From: Methanoculleus chikugoensis
GTDB lineage: Archaea > Halobacteriota > Methanomicrobia > Methanomicrobiales > Methanoculleaceae
Direction: 5' to 3'
Assembly (NCBI RefSeq): GCF_019669965.1
Contig: NZ_AP019781.1
Location: forward strand, 1,364,001-1,428,000
DNA length: 64,000 bases
Shown: one piece after another, positions 9,023 to 16,292 of the stretch
Numbering within the stretch: the stretch's first letter is position 1
Layout: each line of letters begins with the position of its first letter
Notes under the pieces: model-generated
The model's input: the letters and a program-made list of their open reading frames with translations, nothing else
Told to the model about the DNA's origin: nothing
Databases searched by the model: none
Position numbers and translations under genes: made by a program

Positions 9023-9826
9023 ATGAGACGATGGACAATGCTATGCGTATGTATTCTCGTCCTTCTGACGATGCCGTTTGCTGTGACGGCGGCGGTGGTG
9101 GGATACGGGAATGCAACGCAGACACCCGGGAATGATACCGGGCAGATGGGCAATCAGACTGCTAATATGACAATCGCCGCCTATATCGGCCAGGACCAGA
9201 ATCTGACGAGACTGACGAAAGCGGTCAATGCGGCCGGGCTCTACGACACCCTCAACTCCGGGGGACCCTACACGCTCTTTGCTCCGAGCAATGATGCGTT
9301 CAACGCGCTCGGCAACGAGACCGTGGGGAAGCTCCTCAACGATACCACCAACCTGACCACGGTTCTCCAGTACCATGTTGTCGAAGGGAAGTACACCTCG
9401 GCGGACCTCATGAGGATGGCCAGTAACCAGACCGGCAACCAGACGGGAAACCAGACCGGGAACCAGACCGGAAATCAGACTGGAGGCGGAATTCTCGATA
9501 TCTTCAGCGGGCTCCTTGGCATGGGGAGTAAGACCGAGAACATGACGACGCTTACGACGCTCGCCGGTGAGAACCTGAACGTCACCGTCGTCGACGGCAA
9601 GGTCATGGTTGAGAACGCCACCGTCACCATGGCGGACATCAACACGACGAACGGCGTGATCCACGTTATCGACCGGGTGCTGGTGCCTGCAAGCGTGAAC
9701 CTGACGACGGAGAACCAGACCGCGATGCAGACCACGACGATGCCGACCGGGACGGTGGTCACCACGACACCGACCGGGACAGCGGCCGTGGTGAATCAGA
9801 CCATGCTGATGGGCAGCGCGCAGTGA
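9023..9826 (+). CDS. Secreted fasciclin-domain surface protein
   Basis: A 267-residue exported protein. It has an N-terminal signal peptide (MRRWTMLCVCILVLLTMPFAVTA) and one fasciclin (FAS1) domain seen as GPYTLFAPSNDAFNAL, LQYHVVEGKYT and NGVIHVIDRVLVP. FAS1 domains mediate cell-surface adhesion. A NQTG tandem (five copies near residues 136-155) is inserted in the FAS1 domain and forms an array of N-glycosylation sequons. The C-terminus is Thr-rich and has no obvious anchor. It is the neighbour of the larger fasciclin protein at 10132. Confidence 0.88.
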   Translation: MRRWTMLCVCILVLLTMPFAVTAAVVGYGNATQTPGNDTGQMGNQTANMTIAAYIGQDQNLTRLTKAVNAAGLYDTLNSGGPYTLFAPSNDAFNALGNETVGKLLNDTTNLTTVLQYHVVEGKYTSADLMRMASNQTGNQTGNQTGNQTGNQTGGGILDIFSGLLGMGSKTENMTTLTTLAGENLNVTVVDGKVMVENATVTMADINTTNGVIHVIDRVLVPASVNLTTENQTAMQTTTMPTGTVVTTTPTGTAAVVNQTMLMGSAQ

Positions 9827-10131
9827 GGTGAAGTTACCGGGGCGGAGAACGGTAAGCACCGATACCGGCCCCCCGGCACCGTCCGGACGGCTATCAGGCC
9901 TGTTCCGGACCGTAACACCCTTTTGCATTTTCACGGATGAGAGCGCCGCCGGCGTTTTGCTGATTTCTTCCGCCGGAGAGGAGGGTCGGCCTGGCCTTCC
10001 ACCGAGGATCTATTCTCACGGTGGATATGGGGAGATATGGCCTTTATTCGCCTTATTTGAGATCTCAGAATTATTATCGCAATATTTTTATATAACATTG
10101 AATATTCCCCTGCCTGCAAGGGGGGATATGT
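9827..10131 (+). promoter_or_regulatory. Intergenic leader of the 844-residue surface protein
   Basis: No gene is seen. Near the 3' end there is a TATA-like tttatataac (about 10087-10097). It is followed by TCCCC (10106-10110) and GGGGGGA (10120-10126), an inverted repeat whose right arm is the ribosome-binding site just before GTG 10132. Confidence 0.5.
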
Positions 10132-12666
10132 GTGAAGCAACATTTACTGCTCGGTTTCTGCCTCGTTCTTCTCCTGTCACTCACTGCCGCAACTACGGCA
10201 GTCCTGATTGGAGGAGGGCCTGTCGAACTGAGCCCTGATGAGTCTGTGAACATTACGCCTGTGAACAGTACCGAATCGTATGCGGTACCACAAGCGACCG
10301 TGCTTGGAGCACTCGATGAGGCCTCGATTCTTGGAGATTTTAAGTACCTGGTCGCCAAAGACCTGCCTCCGGAAGAGGGGAATCTCAGCATTCTAGCGAT
10401 TGCAGGGATTGAGAACAAGATCGTGAACGGGACTCCGAACAACTGGACGTTCTGGGTGAACGATGAGGCGGGCACGACAGGACCCGCGGTGACGAACGTG
10501 ACCGACGGGGACAATCTAACCTTCTCCTACGGGCCTCCGGATCACACCTTAGAGAATGCCACGTATACGTTGACAATTGACGTGACCGTTCTTGGGGCGG
10601 TTGTGACGCCGACTCCGACCGGGAACGTGACTCCGACACCGACCGGGAACGTCACCCCGACACCGACCGGGAACGTCACCCCGACACCGACCGGGAACGT
10701 CACCCCGACACCGACCGGGAACGTCACCCCGACACCGACCGGGAACGTCACCCCGACACCGACCGGGAACGTGACGCCGCCCACTGAAGCGAACGTCACC
10801 ATCATCGAGCCCATGGAGGGTGCCAACGTCACTGCCGGGAACGTCACGGTGAGCGTGAACGTGACGAACTTCACGCTGGTGGAGCCGACCGGGCAGCCGA
10901 ACGCGCCGGGCGAGGGCCACCTGCACTACTACCTGGACGCCCCGGTGCCGACGAACGCGAGTGAACCCGCCATCCCGCCGACCGGCGGCTACGTCATCTC
11001 GACGAACCTCACCCACACCTGGGAGAACGTGACGGCGGGTGCGCACAACCTCTCGGTCCAGCTGGTCAACAACGATCACACCCCGCTCATCCCGCTGGTT
11101 GCCGATACGGTCAACGTGACGGCCACTGGAGGAGTTAATGTTACTCCGACTCCGACGGTGAACGTTACGCCGACACCGACGATGAACGTTACTCCGACTC
11201 CGACGGTGAACGTTACTCCGACTCCGACGGTGAACGTTACTCCGACTCCGACGGTGAACGTTACTCCGACTCCGACGGTGAACGTTACTCCGACTCCGAC
11301 GGTGAACGTTACTCCGACACCGACGGTGAACGTTACTCCGACTCCGACGGTGAACGTCACGCCGACACCGACGCCGGCAGTGAATGTGACCGCTCAGATC
11401 GCTACGAAACTCTCCGGCGAGGAGAACCTGACGACGTTCGTCACCGTCATCAACAATTCGACGATCGACCAGAGGCTTCAGCAGAACGTGACGTATGTCA
11501 TATGCGCCCCGACCAATGAGGCATTCGCCGGCCTGGGCAACCAGACGCTCTCGGCGATTCTGAACGACACCACGCTCCTGAACAACATCATTGATTACCA
11601 CACCATCCAGGGGAACTACACGATCGAAGATCTCGTGAAACTCTGCCGGAATTCGACCGACGGCCAGATATCCCTGCCGACCGTTGAGGGAACGAACGTG
11701 AACGTCTCGATCACCGACGATGGTCGACTGATCATCAACAACAACGTCGTCGTGCGCCAGATTCAGATCACGAACAACATCACCGTTTACGTGATCGATG
11801 GTGTCCTGATCCCACCGGGCACCACGATCCCGACCCCAACCCCGACGGTGAACGTTACTCCGACACCGACGGTGAACGTCACGCCGACACCGACGGTGAA
11901 CGTCACGCCGACACCGACGGTGAACGTTACCCCGACACCGACGGTGAACGTTACCCCGACTCCGACGGTGAACGTTACTCCGACACCGACGGTGAACGTT
12001 ACCCCGACACCGACGGTGAACGTTACTCCGACTCCGACGGTGAACGTTACTCCGACTCCGACGGTGAACGTCACGCCGACTCCGACGGTGAACGTTACTC
12101 CGACTCCGACGGTGAACGTTACTCCGACTCCGACGGTGAACGTCACGCCGACTCCGGGGAAGACCGTGGATCTCGAGCTGTATGAGGGCTGGAACTTTGT
12201 CTCTATCCCGAAACCGCTCTCTGCGGGCAACAACACCGTGGCAGCAGTCTTCGGCGATGTCGACATGGGCGGAAGGTCGGTCTACACCTTTGCCCCGGCG
12301 ACCGGCTTCACTCCGGTGGGTGAGAACGAGACGCTGAAGGTCCTTGAGGGATACTGGGTCTACTCGGCCGAGAATCTGACCCTGAAGCTGAACCTCAGCA
12401 CCAACCCGATGAGAGCTCCTGCAACAAAGACGCTCAGTCCGGGATGGAACGCCATCGGCTACTCCGATCTGACCCCGCATTCTGCGGATGAGACGCTCAG
12501 GTCGGTGGAAAACGTCTGGGTCTACGTCGTCGGCTACAATGCGGATGACCAGACTTACCGGCCGGTGATCGTCAACAACCAGACCGACGATCAAGGACTC
12601 TCCCCGACCGAGGGCTACTGGCTGTTCGTGCGCGAAGATGGCAGGCTGGCTGCCATCAGCGCCTGA
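10132..12666 (+). CDS. Large secreted surface protein with sequon-repeat linkers and fasciclin domain
   Basis: 844 residues, starting at GTG 10132 behind a GGGGGG ribosome-binding site; the ATG at 10128 is out of frame. Order: signal peptide (about 1-23); a DUF4430-like domain (about 50-155); seven TPTGNVTP repeats; a domain with EGHLHYYLDAPVP (about 228-333) shared with the protein at 18744; about nine TPTVNVTP repeats; a FAS1 domain (about 421-560); about 13 more TPTVNVTP repeats. A C-terminal domain with GWNFVSIPKPL and EGYWVY (about 680-844) ends the protein. Each eight-residue repeat carries an N-V-T sequon, implying rod-like glycosylated spacers. No C-terminal membrane anchor is seen. 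The binding function is unknown. Confidence 0.85.
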   Translation: MKQHLLLGFCLVLLLSLTAATTAVLIGGGPVELSPDESVNITPVNSTESYAVPQATVLGALDEASILGDFKYLVAKDLPPEEGNLSILAIAGIENKIVNGTPNNWTFWVNDEAGTTGPAVTNVTDGDNLTFSYGPPDHTLENATYTLTIDVTVLGAVVTPTPTGNVTPTPTGNVTPTPTGNVTPTPTGNVTPTPTGNVTPTPTGNVTPTPTGNVTPPTEANVTIIEPMEGANVTAGNVTVSVNVTNFTLVEPTGQPNAPGEGHLHYYLDAPVPTNASEPAIPPTGGYVISTNLTHTWENVTAGAHNLSVQLVNNDHTPLIPLVADTVNVTATGGVNVTPTPTVNVTPTPTMNVTPTPTVNVTPTPTVNVTPTPTVNVTPTPTVNVTPTPTVNVTPTPTVNVTPTPTVNVTPTPTPAVNVTAQIATKLSGEENLTTFVTVINNSTIDQRLQQNVTYVICAPTNEAFAGLGNQTLSAILNDTTLLNNIIDYHTIQGNYTIEDLVKLCRNSTDGQISLPTVEGTNVNVSITDDGRLIINNNVVVRQIQITNNITVYVIDGVLIPPGTTIPTPTPTVNVTPTPTVNVTPTPTVNVTPTPTVNVTPTPTVNVTPTPTVNVTPTPTVNVTPTPTVNVTPTPTVNVTPTPTVNVTPTPTVNVTPTPTVNVTPTPTVNVTPTPGKTVDLELYEGWNFVSIPKPLSAGNNTVAAVFGDVDMGGRSVYTFAPATGFTPVGENETLKVLEGYWVYSAENLTLKLNLSTNPMRAPATKTLSPGWNAIGYSDLTPHSADETLRSVENVWVYVVGYNADDQTYRPVIVNNQTDDQGLSPTEGYWLFVREDGRLAAISA
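10600..10782 (+). repeat. 24-bp tandem repeat array 1 (TPTGNVTP)
   Basis: Seven in-frame copies of a 24-bp unit encoding TPTGNVTP. The internal copies are nearly identical at the DNA level, which suggests recent expansion. Confidence 0.9.
11134..11382 (+). repeat. 24-bp tandem repeat array 2 (TPTVNVTP)
   Basis: About nine in-frame 24-bp units (aacgttactccgactccgac-type), one with Met in place of Val. They link the HLHYYLDA domain to the fasciclin domain. Confidence 0.9.
11830..12160 (+). repeat. 24-bp tandem repeat array 3 (TPTVNVTP)
   Basis: About 13 in-frame 24-bp units between the fasciclin domain and the C-terminal domain. They share the unit of array 2, with synonymous variation (ttactcc, ttacccc, tcacgcc). 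Confidence 0.9.
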
Positions 12667-12668
12667 CC

Positions 12669-12675
12669 TTTTTTT
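12669..12675 (+). terminator. T-run after the surface protein gene
   Basis: Seven T residues two bases after the stop codon, consistent with a U-rich archaeal terminator. Confidence 0.45.
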
Positions 12676-12756
12676 GGCGGCTCACGGGACGGAGCCTGTT
12701 GAAAAAAGCAACTTCCTGAGGGGTGCGGCGCCGGAGACCGTTCCGGTGCCGACCGC

Positions 12757-13032
12757 TCACTCCTGCGTTCCCTTGTACTCCTGCATCAGGGCATCGCCGT
12801 ACGCCGCTTTCTTCTTCGTCGGGATGTAGTTGAACTCGCTCGCCCACTTGAGAAGTTCGTCGCGGATGGCGGCGTCGTTTTCGAGATGCAGATCCCGCAC
12901 ACCGGCGACGATGAATTCGAGCTGGTTGATGCCGGTCTCCTTTCCGTCCACGAGGACCGTCTTGATCTTGATCGCGTCCGGCCGGACCCCACCGCAGATA
13001 GTGCAGTAGTCGCCCTCTTTCTCGTTTGTCAT
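12757..13032 (-). CDS. Small CxxC protein of methanogens (unknown function)
   Basis: 91 residues with one N-terminal CTICGG zinc-knuckle-like motif. The body contains IKIKTVLVDGKETGI, REL-type helix residues (RDELLKWASEFNYIP) and a charged C-terminus. Similar short proteins in methanogens have, from memory, been labelled NAC-family transcription factors, but nothing here proves DNA binding. It lies four bases downstream of the cupin gene on the same strand, so they are probably co-transcribed. Confidence 0.7.
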   Translation of the reverse strand: MTNEKEGDYCTICGGVRPDAIKIKTVLVDGKETGINQLEFIVAGVRDLHLENDAAIRDELLKWASEFNYIPTKKKAAYGDALMQEYKGTQE

Positions 13033-13036
13033 ACCC

Positions 13037-13372
13037 TCACTCCCGAATCATCGTAAGCGACATCTTGAACCGGGTTATGGCCGAGAGGGCGTGGGGGACG
13101 TTGGCCGGGAAGATGATCGTCTCCCCCTCTTTCATCTGGAACGTCTCGCCCGCGACCCAGACCTCGCACTCTCCGTCGAGGATCGTCACGGTCGCGTCGT
13201 AGGGCGCGGTGTGCTCCGAGAGCCCCTCGTCTTCGTCGAACGAGAAGAGGGTGATGCTCCCCGAGGGTTTGTTGATGATCATCCTGCTCGCCACGGTCCC
13301 GTCCTGGTAGGCGACGAGGTCCGCCAGCCGGAGGACCTTCCCCTGCAACTCTGCGCGATTCTCTTTAGCCAT
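13037..13372 (-). CDS. Cupin-domain protein
   Basis: A 111-residue single-cupin barrel. The conserved region reads HTAPYDATVTILDGECEVWV, followed by KEGETIIFPANVPHAL, giving the second-motif P-x-N-x-P-H-x-L. Cupins bind a metal through His residues and serve as small isomerases, dioxygenases or sensors; the role is not readable. It is the first gene of a minus-strand pair with the CxxC protein. Confidence 0.82.
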   Translation of the reverse strand: MAKENRAELQGKVLRLADLVAYQDGTVASRMIINKPSGSITLFSFDEDEGLSEHTAPYDATVTILDGECEVWVAGETFQMKEGETIIFPANVPHALSAITRFKMSLTMIRE

Positions 13373-13422
13373 GGTATACCAACCTCTTCTTTACTCTGAT
13401 GCCCTTCGCATATGTACTCTTC

Positions 13423-14196
13423 TCATCTCCCCCGCCCGTATACGAGCGCCCCGTCAACCGGGCAGGCCTCCGTGCACCGGCCGCAGAGGTAGCACTCCCC
13501 GAGACGGTCGTCGGGCCTCGCCGCTCCGGTCGGGCACGCCCGTTCGCACTTCCGGCACTTTATGCAGGCGTCCGTCCGCCGGAGCCGGTAGAGGGCCCTT
13601 GACGCCGCGGGGGCGAGAAGGGCGCCGTAGGGGCAGACGTATCGGCAGAACGGCCGGTAGACGACGGCGGATATGAGGACGATCCCGAGGAAGACGAAGA
13701 ACGATACGCTCATGACCGCGAGGTTGAAGAAGTCTGCGAGGCCTATGAGCCCGAGGAGGTTTATCCCGAGCCCGAGGCCGGCGGCGAGGAAGACGACGAA
13801 GATGCCGGCCCTGACCGCCACCGGGACCCGGCTCTCGGCGCTGCCGTATTTCTTCACCGGCACGAGGTGCATGACCTCCTGGACGGCGCCCGCCGGGCAG
13901 ATCTGCCCGCAGATAATCCGGCCGACTACGAGGGTAAGGACGATGAAGGCAAGCGTCCCGATGAGTACCCCCGGAAGCGGCGCCCCGAGCCCCGCTGCGT
14001 CCTGGAGGACGAGGAGCTGCAACTGGTAGGGGAAGACCGGCGTAAAGACCAGGAATCCGAGGAGCACCGAGACGACGAGGAACGGCAGCGCGCGCCGCCG
14101 GGTGAACCGGCCGGAGCGCCAGAGCCAGACGAGGACGACGATGGCGAGGAGGGCGTAGATGAAGCCTACGCCTTTCGGGATAGCCTCAACAACCAT
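13423..14196 (-). CDS. NapH-like membrane 4Fe-4S ferredoxin protein
   Basis: A 257-residue polytopic protein with about five membrane segments. It carries two membrane-embedded CxxxCP motifs (CGQICPAGA and CRYVCPYGA) and a C-terminal two-cluster ferredoxin (CIKCRKCERACP and CYLCGRCTEACP). This layout is that of NapH/YccM/MauN-type electron-transfer proteins. The electron partner is unknown. The nearby CO dehydrogenase and the cytochrome bd-like genes about 10 kb away are candidates only by context. Confidence 0.85.
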   Translation of the reverse strand: MVVEAIPKGVGFIYALLAIVVLVWLWRSGRFTRRRALPFLVVSVLLGFLVFTPVFPYQLQLLVLQDAAGLGAPLPGVLIGTLAFIVLTLVVGRIICGQICPAGAVQEVMHLVPVKKYGSAESRVPVAVRAGIFVVFLAAGLGLGINLLGLIGLADFFNLAVMSVSFFVFLGIVLISAVVYRPFCRYVCPYGALLAPAASRALYRLRRTDACIKCRKCERACPTGAARPDDRLGECYLCGRCTEACPVDGALVYGRGR

Positions 14197-14212
14197 TGTT
14201 TCTTACCCTTCC

Positions 14213-14551
14213 TCAGAGCAGTCTCGTCCCGGTCGTCGGGCGCGGGACCTTCACCACGAGCACCCGGAAGGGGCGTTCGCTCTCGTTTGCCAGGCGGTGC
14301 GGGATCTTTGCCGGGCTGTCGACCAGGTGGTCCTTGCCGACTTCCGCGCGTTCGTCGCCGATCTCGACGATCCCCGTCCCTTCGAGGACGTAGAAGAAGA
14401 CGTCCACCGGGGTTATGTGCTTCTTGAGCGACTCTCCCGGCGCAAGCGTGATCACAACCGCGTTCGCGTGCTCGGTGTCGTAGACCTTCCGGGCGTCGAC
14501 ATGGTGCGGCGTCTCGCTGATCGGTACCTTTGCTACATCAACAATCTTCAT
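14213..14551 (-). CDS. Cupin-domain protein
   Basis: 112 residues from MKIVDVAKVPISE, with the cupin motif HITPVDVFFYVLEGTGIVEIG and the second motif DSPAKIPHRL. Upstream in-frame starts exist at 14560 and 14581. The start at 14551 is preferred because a GGAG lies nine bases upstream on the coding strand. It sits 16 bases from the NapH-like gene and 30 from the DUF2115 gene on the same strand, so all three may form an operon. Confidence 0.8.
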   Translation of the reverse strand: MKIVDVAKVPISETPHHVDARKVYDTEHANAVVITLAPGESLKKHITPVDVFFYVLEGTGIVEIGDERAEVGKDHLVDSPAKIPHRLANESERPFRVLVVKVPRPTTGTRLL

Positions 14552-14581
14552 CTCATTCATCTCCAGTCTGTCAGATCGCAT

Positions 14582-15358
14582 TCATCCCTTATAGTTGGTC
14601 CAGTAGTTCGCCAGGCTCTCCCGCCGCCGCCGCTCATGGCGGCGGGCCCGCATCTCCGGGAAGGTCGGCTCCGTGCTCTGGACCGCCGGGCAGTAGGGGC
14701 AGAGAGCGAAAGCCACGTCGTCGGCCTTATCCCTGACCGGGCAGAGGTAGGCCCCCTCCCACTCGTCGACGATCTGCCCGCCGGGAAACGGGGTGCCGAC
14801 CGGGTGGGCGGGCTCGTCCATGACAAACATCGTGAACCCGGAGAGGAGGTACTTCAGGTAGAGATACTTCGGGTCCTTCTCCCGAGCCTTCTCGGTGCAG
14901 GCCTCCGCCACCATGGCGCAGTAGGCGCCGAGCGCCGGGTCCGGGGGGTCGTCGGATCCACCGCCGTTCCGGGAGAGGAGGACCAGCCGGTGGTGCGCCC
15001 CGAAGATCTCCTCCCGGACGCTTTCGAGGAGCCGGTCGCGGTAGTCCTCCGGGAGGCCGGCAACCTTCCGCTCGAACCGGGCGTTCATCACCTCCAGGTC
15101 GTGCAGGTCAAACACCTTCATCTCGTCGACGATCACGTAGAGGAGGTCCTTCTTCGTCGCTGCCTCCTGCATCCGCCGGCACGCTCTCCTGATCGCCGCC
15201 ACCGATACCGACTGCCCGTCCCCGGCCTCGCCTTCATCATCCCCGGAGAAGGGGTCGATGATGAAGGAGCAGGCGTCGCCGGGGCCGGCCCCGGACGTCT
15301 CACGGTCTTCCCGGCCGATGAGCCGCAGGATACGGTTCAGGATAGTTTCCAGCTGCAT
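14582..15358 (-). CDS. DUF2115 (UPF0305) protein
   Basis: A 258-residue protein restricted mainly to methanogens. Recognisable parts include a long helical N-terminal half, a central VYxY-like segment (DPKYLYLKYLLSGF) and the C-terminal Cys-bearing stretch YLCPVRDKADDVAFALCPYCPA, which may bind a metal. Its function is not established. It is divergent from the TrmB regulator gene with 76 bp between the starts. Confidence 0.78.
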   Translation of the reverse strand: MQLETILNRILRLIGREDRETSGAGPGDACSFIIDPFSGDDEGEAGDGQSVSVAAIRRACRRMQEAATKKDLLYVIVDEMKVFDLHDLEVMNARFERKVAGLPEDYRDRLLESVREEIFGAHHRLVLLSRNGGGSDDPPDPALGAYCAMVAEACTEKAREKDPKYLYLKYLLSGFTMFVMDEPAHPVGTPFPGGQIVDEWEGAYLCPVRDKADDVAFALCPYCPAVQSTEPTFPEMRARRHERRRRESLANYWTNYKG

Positions 15359-15416
15359 GGTCTCACCAGAGCTTGACAGGAGATCATGCGACGCGGAGAG
15401 GTTTAATCATGGTGTA

Positions 15417-15427
15417 ACTATCATAGT
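15417..15427. promoter_or_regulatory. Small palindrome upstream of trmB-family gene
   Basis: ACTAT-C-ATAGT is a perfect inverted repeat with a one-base centre. It lies eight bases before the regulator's ATG, in the divergent promoter shared with the DUF2115 gene. It could be an autoregulatory operator. An AT-rich gtttaatcat at 15401 may be the TATA element. Confidence 0.35.
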
Positions 15428-15434
15428 AACAACT

Positions 15435-16292
15435 ATGAACGGTCTCGTCCGGAACCTGACGACGCTCGGATTGACGGAGTACGAAGCCCGGGTCTATGCG
15501 GCCCTCGTCGGGATCGGCGAGGGGAGCGCCCGCCAGGTCCACGAAGCGAGCGGGGTTCCCCGCCCGAGGGTGTATGACATTGCCGAAGGGCTTGCCGCAC
15601 GGGGTTTCATCACGGTCCGGCGGGGGAACCCCTATCTCTACATCCCGGCCGAACCCGCCGTCGTCATCCGCCACCTGAAGAGCGCGGCCGATGCCGCGGC
15701 GACGGCGGCGGTGCAGGACCTGGAGGCCCTCTCGCTTGACGCCCGGTCGAAGAACTCGCCGATCTGGTACGTGCAGGGGGAGTGGAGCATCCGGCGCCAC
15801 GCGGAGTCGCTTGCCGCGGGCGTCACCCGCGACCTCGCGGTCGTCTGCCTCGACTACGGCGAGATCGGTGAGTTCGCCCGGCTGATCGCCGATGCATCGA
15901 GAGACCATCCGGTGAGCGTCCTCCTCCCGAACGGGAAGCGCGGGATCACAAAGCCGCTCGGAGACGCATCGCTCTACGCCCCGAAACCCTTCTGCACCTT
16001 CTTTCAGGAGAACGTCTTTGAGAAGGTCTACTGCGCCCCGCTCTCGGTGGACGGGGCGGCGTTTCTGCTCGAGTACATCTTCATCGCCGACGACCGGGTC
16101 TGCATGATCGTCTACCGGGAGGACGGAGTGCGTAACGCCGTCGTGATCACCCTCCCGTTCATCACCTGCGTCCAGCGGCAGTTCGTCAACAGGATGATCG
16201 CGACTGCGGAGCGGATCGAGGGGCCGGGAGGAAGCGGGGGAGGTTCTGTACCATCCCGGGTGACAGGCCAAAAAGAGGATTGTGGTGCTTAG
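15435..16292 (+). CDS. TrmB-family transcriptional regulator
   Basis: 285 residues. The N-terminal winged helix (LTTLGLTEYEARVYAALVGIG, then VPRPRVYDIAEGLAARGFI) is the TrmB DNA-binding domain. The rest is a ligand- or partner-binding region with an alpha/beta appearance (IWYVQGEWSIRRHAESL). The frame is open upstream, but ATG 15435 matches the family start. It overlaps the convergent cooS stop by four bases. That closeness suggests, without proof, that it controls cooS or the divergent DUF2115 operon. Confidence 0.87.
   Translation: MNGLVRNLTTLGLTEYEARVYAALVGIGEGSARQVHEASGVPRPRVYDIAEGLAARGFITVRRGNPYLYIPAEPAVVIRHLKSAADAAATAAVQDLEALSLDARSKNSPIWYVQGEWSIRRHAESLAAGVTRDLAVVCLDYGEIGEFARLIADASRDHPVSVLLPNGKRGITKPLGDASLYAPKPFCTFFQENVFEKVYCAPLSVDGAAFLLEYIFIADDRVCMIVYREDGVRNAVVITLPFITCVQRQFVNRMIATAERIEGPGGSGGGSVPSRVTGQKEDCGA

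Noticed and set aside
11134-12160. Regular short direct repeats considered as a possible CRISPR array
   Set aside because: The units are head-to-tail 24-bp codon repeats without unique spacers, lie in frame inside a secreted protein, and no cas genes are present.
10549-12594. 681-residue open frame on the minus strand rich in VHRRSRSN repeats
   Set aside because: It is the reverse-strand shadow of the repeat-containing surface gene. Its repetitive Arg/His composition mirrors the TPTVNVTP array and it has no domain or signal peptide.
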